From: an uncultured Clostridium sp.
Lineage (GTDB): Bacteria; Bacillota; Clostridia; Clostridiales; Clostridiaceae
Reading direction: 5' to 3'
Length of the DNA stretch: 47,236 nt
NCBI RefSeq assembly: GCF_947036855.1
Contig: NZ_CAMQRY010000004.1
Coordinates: forward strand, 1 to 47,236
The translations under genes were made by a program, and so were the position numbers. Shown here one piece after another: positions 45,376 to 47,236 of the stretch; positions within the stretch are counted from its first letter, which is position 1; each line of letters starts with the position of its first letter. The notes under the pieces are model-generated. The model did not search any database, was not told where the DNA came from, and saw only the letters and a list, made by a program, of their open reading frames with translations.

Positions 45376-46275
45376 TTAAACTAAAATATTTTCCTTATTA
45401 TAAATATAATACGCACCCTTTGCTGGTGATATATCTTCATCTATAAATGAAATTATATTAGCTTTTTCTCTAACATAAGCCTCATAAGTTTCTCTAACTA
45501 ATTTAGATTTTTTAACAACTCCACCAACAAGCCCTACTGAGCACTCATTAAAACCAAGTTTATTAAATACCTGAACAGTTGTTTCCCCTAAAAGTTTTCC
45601 CTCTTCTACCATAATTGAAATTGACTTCTCGTCCCCTTTTTCAGCAAGTTCTGAAACAATTTGTGCAAGTTGTGCTATTTCATCCTTTGTAGATGAATAA
45701 ACAAAACCTATAACATCATCAACTTTATCTATATTTAAAGCTTCTAAAAGCTTAATTGATAATGCACCATGCTCTAAATTGTTATCATTCTCATAAATCA
45801 TATTTTTGATTCCTTCAATAGAAATCTTATAAGCAGAACCTTCATCACCTAAAAGATGACCCCAGCCACCTGCTTTCCATTGCTTATCTCCATTAATACC
45901 AAAAGCAATTGAACCAGTTCCTGCAATAGTTAATATTCCATTTTCACCTTTTAATAAGGCTTTAAGTGCAAGTTCACTATCATTCATAATAATTGAACTT
46001 ACTTCAAATTCTTTCTTTATAGCTTCAAAAACTATGTTTCCATTATCTGAAACTTCTGAACCTGCAAGACCTAAATAAATCCCTTGTACCTGATCTTTTG
46101 AAAACTTCTTAAAAACACTATTTAGACCATCTAAAATATTTTTAACAGCTTCCTCTTTACCATTAACAAGGTTTCCAAATCCAGTTAATACAGACATAAG
46201 TTTATTACCTTTTAAATCATAAGCAACAGTTTCAGTTTTAGTTCCTCCACCATCAACGCCAATAACATACATCAT
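45376..46275 (-). CDS. murK: BadF/BadG-type sugar kinase, MurK-like
   Basis: The 299-residue kinase has an actin-like ATPase fold. The phosphate-1 loop is YVIGVDGGGTKTETVAYD, phosphate-2 is LTIAGTGSIAFGI, and WKAGGWGHLLGDEGSAYKIS is a GlcNAc-kinase-like signature. In Clostridium acetobutylicum MurK phosphorylates MurNAc and GlcNAc. Here it would capture the free sugar released when a 6-phospho-disaccharide is split. GAGGGGTG lies seven bases before the first of two ATGs. It is separated from EIIA by 98 bases with two hairpins. Confidence 0.82.
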   Translation of the reverse strand: MMYVIGVDGGGTKTETVAYDLKGNKLMSVLTGFGNLVNGKEEAVKNILDGLNSVFKKFSKDQVQGIYLGLAGSEVSDNGNIVFEAIKKEFEVSSIIMNDSELALKALLKGENGILTIAGTGSIAFGINGDKQWKAGGWGHLLGDEGSAYKISIEGIKNMIYENDNNLEHGALSIKLLEALNIDKVDDVIGFVYSSTKDEIAQLAQIVSELAEKGDEKSISIMVEEGKLLGETTVQVFNKLGFNECSVGLVGGVVKKSKLVRETYEAYVREKANIISFIDEDISPAKGAYYIYNKENILV

Positions 46276-46334
46276 ACAAATTCACCCCTCTTAAAATTAA
46301 ACTGAAATTTTTATCTATTTATAGACAATAAACC

Positions 46335-46379
46335 CTAATGGCAAATACCATTAGAGCCTAATCTAGCTAATAATTAGCT
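46335..46379 (-). other. paired hairpins between EIIA and the kinase gene
   Basis: CTAATGG/CCATTAG (46335-46341 with 46348-46354) and AGCTAAT/ATTAGCT (46365-46371 with 46373-46379) lie just after, and partly over, the EIIA stop codon. The first is followed on the minus strand by GGGTTTATTG, a weak T-tract. They may reduce expression of the downstream enzymes relative to the PTS proteins, or protect the 3' end. Confidence 0.5.
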
Positions 46380-46673
46380 TATTCTTGAATATATCTCAAC
46401 TATTTCAATTGCAAGATCTTTAACAGTCATTGATGTCATTAAATGATCCTGTGCATGTACTAATAATAGTGAAACCTCAGCTTTATTTCCAGCTGCTTCA
46501 TTTTGTATTAAAGTTGTTTGTGAATGATGTGCTTCTCCAAGTTGTGCAGCTGCCTTTTCGATTAACTCTTTAGCGCCTTCTACATTTCCCTCTTTAGCTA
46601 ATTGGATTCCCTCCATACAATAGCTTCTAGCCTCTCCACTGTACATAATAAGATTCATGATAATTTCTTCCAT
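46374..46673 (-). CDS. PTS EIIA, lactose/cellobiose family
   Basis: This soluble phosphocarrier accepts phosphate from HPr and passes it to EIIB. It is a 99-residue all-helical protein. The phosphorylated residue is expected at His73 in LLLVHAQDHLMTSMT, and the MYSGEARSYCMEGIQLAKEG start is typical. AAAGGAGA lies seven bases before the ATG. It is the second gene of the operon, 26 bases after EIIB. The family covers lactose, cellobiose, lichenan and chitobiose systems. Confidence 0.95.
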   Translation of the reverse strand: MEEIIMNLIMYSGEARSYCMEGIQLAKEGNVEGAKELIEKAAAQLGEAHHSQTTLIQNEAAGNKAEVSLLLVHAQDHLMTSMTVKDLAIEIVEIYSRIS

Positions 46674-46699
46674 TTCAAACTCTCCTTTACCCCATTCTT

Positions 46700-47011
46700 T
46701 TATTTTTCTTCTATTAAATCAAGTGCATATTTTAAAACTTTAGCTCCGTTCATAGTACCGTAATCAACTGTATTTATAACACTTACTGGTACTCCATTTG
46801 CACTAAATTCCTCTTTTAATTTATTTAATAAGAACCTAACTTGAGGTCCTAAAAGTAATACATCAAATTCTTTATCATAATCATTAATCTCAGTTTCAGC
46901 AATTGCATTTATAACGCAATCTATTTCCTTTGCTTTAGCTGAAATCCTCATTTTTGAAACTAATAAAGAAGTTGACATCCCTGCTGAACAAACTAATAAT
47001 ATTTTTTTCAT
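46700..47011 (-). CDS. PTS EIIB, lactose/cellobiose family
   Basis: This is the 103-residue cytoplasmic domain that transfers phosphate to the sugar at EIIC. The phosphocysteine is Cys8 in ILLVCSAGMSTSLLVSKMR. The length and the ending VLKYALDLIEE match ChbB/CelA proteins. The ATG at 47011 follows AGGAGG at nine bases; an ATG eleven codons upstream has no site. It is the first gene of the operon downstream of a sigma-54 promoter. The matching EIIC is not in the window. Confidence 0.95.
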   Translation of the reverse strand: MKKILLVCSAGMSTSLLVSKMRISAKAKEIDCVINAIAETEINDYDKEFDVLLLGPQVRFLLNKLKEEFSANGVPVSVINTVDYGTMNGAKVLKYALDLIEEK

Positions 47012-47066
47012 AAATAAATTCCTCCTAAATATTATTAAGCCCAATTGTATACACTAATTATTATAA

Positions 47067-47081
47067 GCAATTCATATGCCA
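47067..47081 (-). promoter_or_regulatory. sigma-54 (RpoN) promoter of the PTS operon
   Basis: On the minus strand TGGCATATGAATTGC followed by TT matches the -24/-12 consensus, with exactly ten bases between the invariant GG and GC. Transcription should start near 47056, leaving a leader of about 45 bases. Such promoters need an enhancer-binding activator, typically a LevR/CelR-type PRD protein for PTS operons. Confidence 0.85.
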
Positions 47082-47164
47082 AAAAAACTTTTTAATAAAA
47101 CTAACTGAATTACTCATTTTTCAAGTTTTTTTTAATTTAACTTTATACTTTTGAACAAAAATTT

Positions 47165-47184
47165 ATATACACATATATACACAT
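47165..47184 (-). repeat. tandem 10-bp repeat, candidate activator site
   Basis: ATATACACAT occurs twice head to tail (47165-47174 and 47175-47184), about 100 bases upstream of the sigma-54 promoter. That is the usual distance for enhancer-binding proteins. The sequence is low in complexity, so chance is not excluded. Confidence 0.45.
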
Positions 47185-47236
47185 GATAAAATTTAATAAA
47201 ATACAAGTTTTATCTATACAAATATATGTTTATTAA

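Overview
The window is a chromosomal segment of a low-GC, endospore-forming Firmicute, most likely Clostridium sensu stricto. The evidence is very AT-rich DNA, AGGAGG-type ribosome binding sites, and the clostridial blocks spoIIID-spoIIQ-spoIID-murA, thlA next to the atp operon, and rpmE/tdk/prmC/prfA/tsaC. SipL, YabG, Veg and CotS proteins point to a spore former. I do not assign a species. No phage, insertion sequence, integron or CRISPR array was seen.

Layout. 1-50: partial tRNA-Thr(UGU). 196-6885: an unknown membrane-anchored protein, the spore protein YyaC, then (minus strand) mbl, spoIIID, spoIIQ, spoIID, murA and ywmB, covering cell shape, mother-cell sporulation control, engulfment and wall-precursor synthesis. 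7064-13652: atpIBEFHAGDC, a complete F1Fo ATP synthase operon except that AtpH (delta) is reduced to its C-terminal domain. Hairpins lie between atpE/atpF and atpA/atpG. 14232-16947: thiolase thlA and, on the other strand, a BrnQ branched-chain amino acid transporter. 16999-27181: housekeeping genes (wecB, upp, rpiB, a Sua5/TsaC protein, prfA, prmC, tdk, rpmE, a glycolipid-type glycosyltransferase, rho). Rho carries an Asn-rich insertion with a repeated 12-residue motif. 27419-34708: a DUF1934 protein, spoIIR, ispE, a shortened cyanophycin-synthetase relative, sipL, a candidate small RNA, veg and yabG. 34819-41072: two divergent modules of CotS-family kinase-like coat proteins facing family-4 glycosyltransferases. 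41123-42793: a solitary EutH-type transporter and a GNAT acetyltransferase. 42894-47011: a PTS operon (EIIB, EIIA, MurK-like sugar kinase, MupG-like 6-phosphomuramidase, GH4 6-phospho-glycosidase) behind a near-consensus sigma-54 promoter.

How the genes work together. Much of the window serves the spore. SpoIIR, SpoIIID, SpoIIQ and SpoIID act in signalling, regulation and engulfment. SipL, YabG, CotS proteins and the CotSA-like glycosyltransferases act in coat assembly. The right-hand operon looks like uptake and breakdown of amino-sugar disaccharides, such as chitobiose or a muramyl disaccharide, but it contains no membrane EIIC.

The points most worth a second look are: the delta subunit lacking its alpha-binding domain; the cyanophycin-synthetase relative with an apparently intact ATP-grasp domain and a degenerate, truncated Mur-ligase domain; a promoter-to-terminator small RNA unit between sipL and veg; the sigma-54 promoter with a tandem repeat upstream; and a pseudokinase-like CotS paralogue between two CotS genes with intact motifs.
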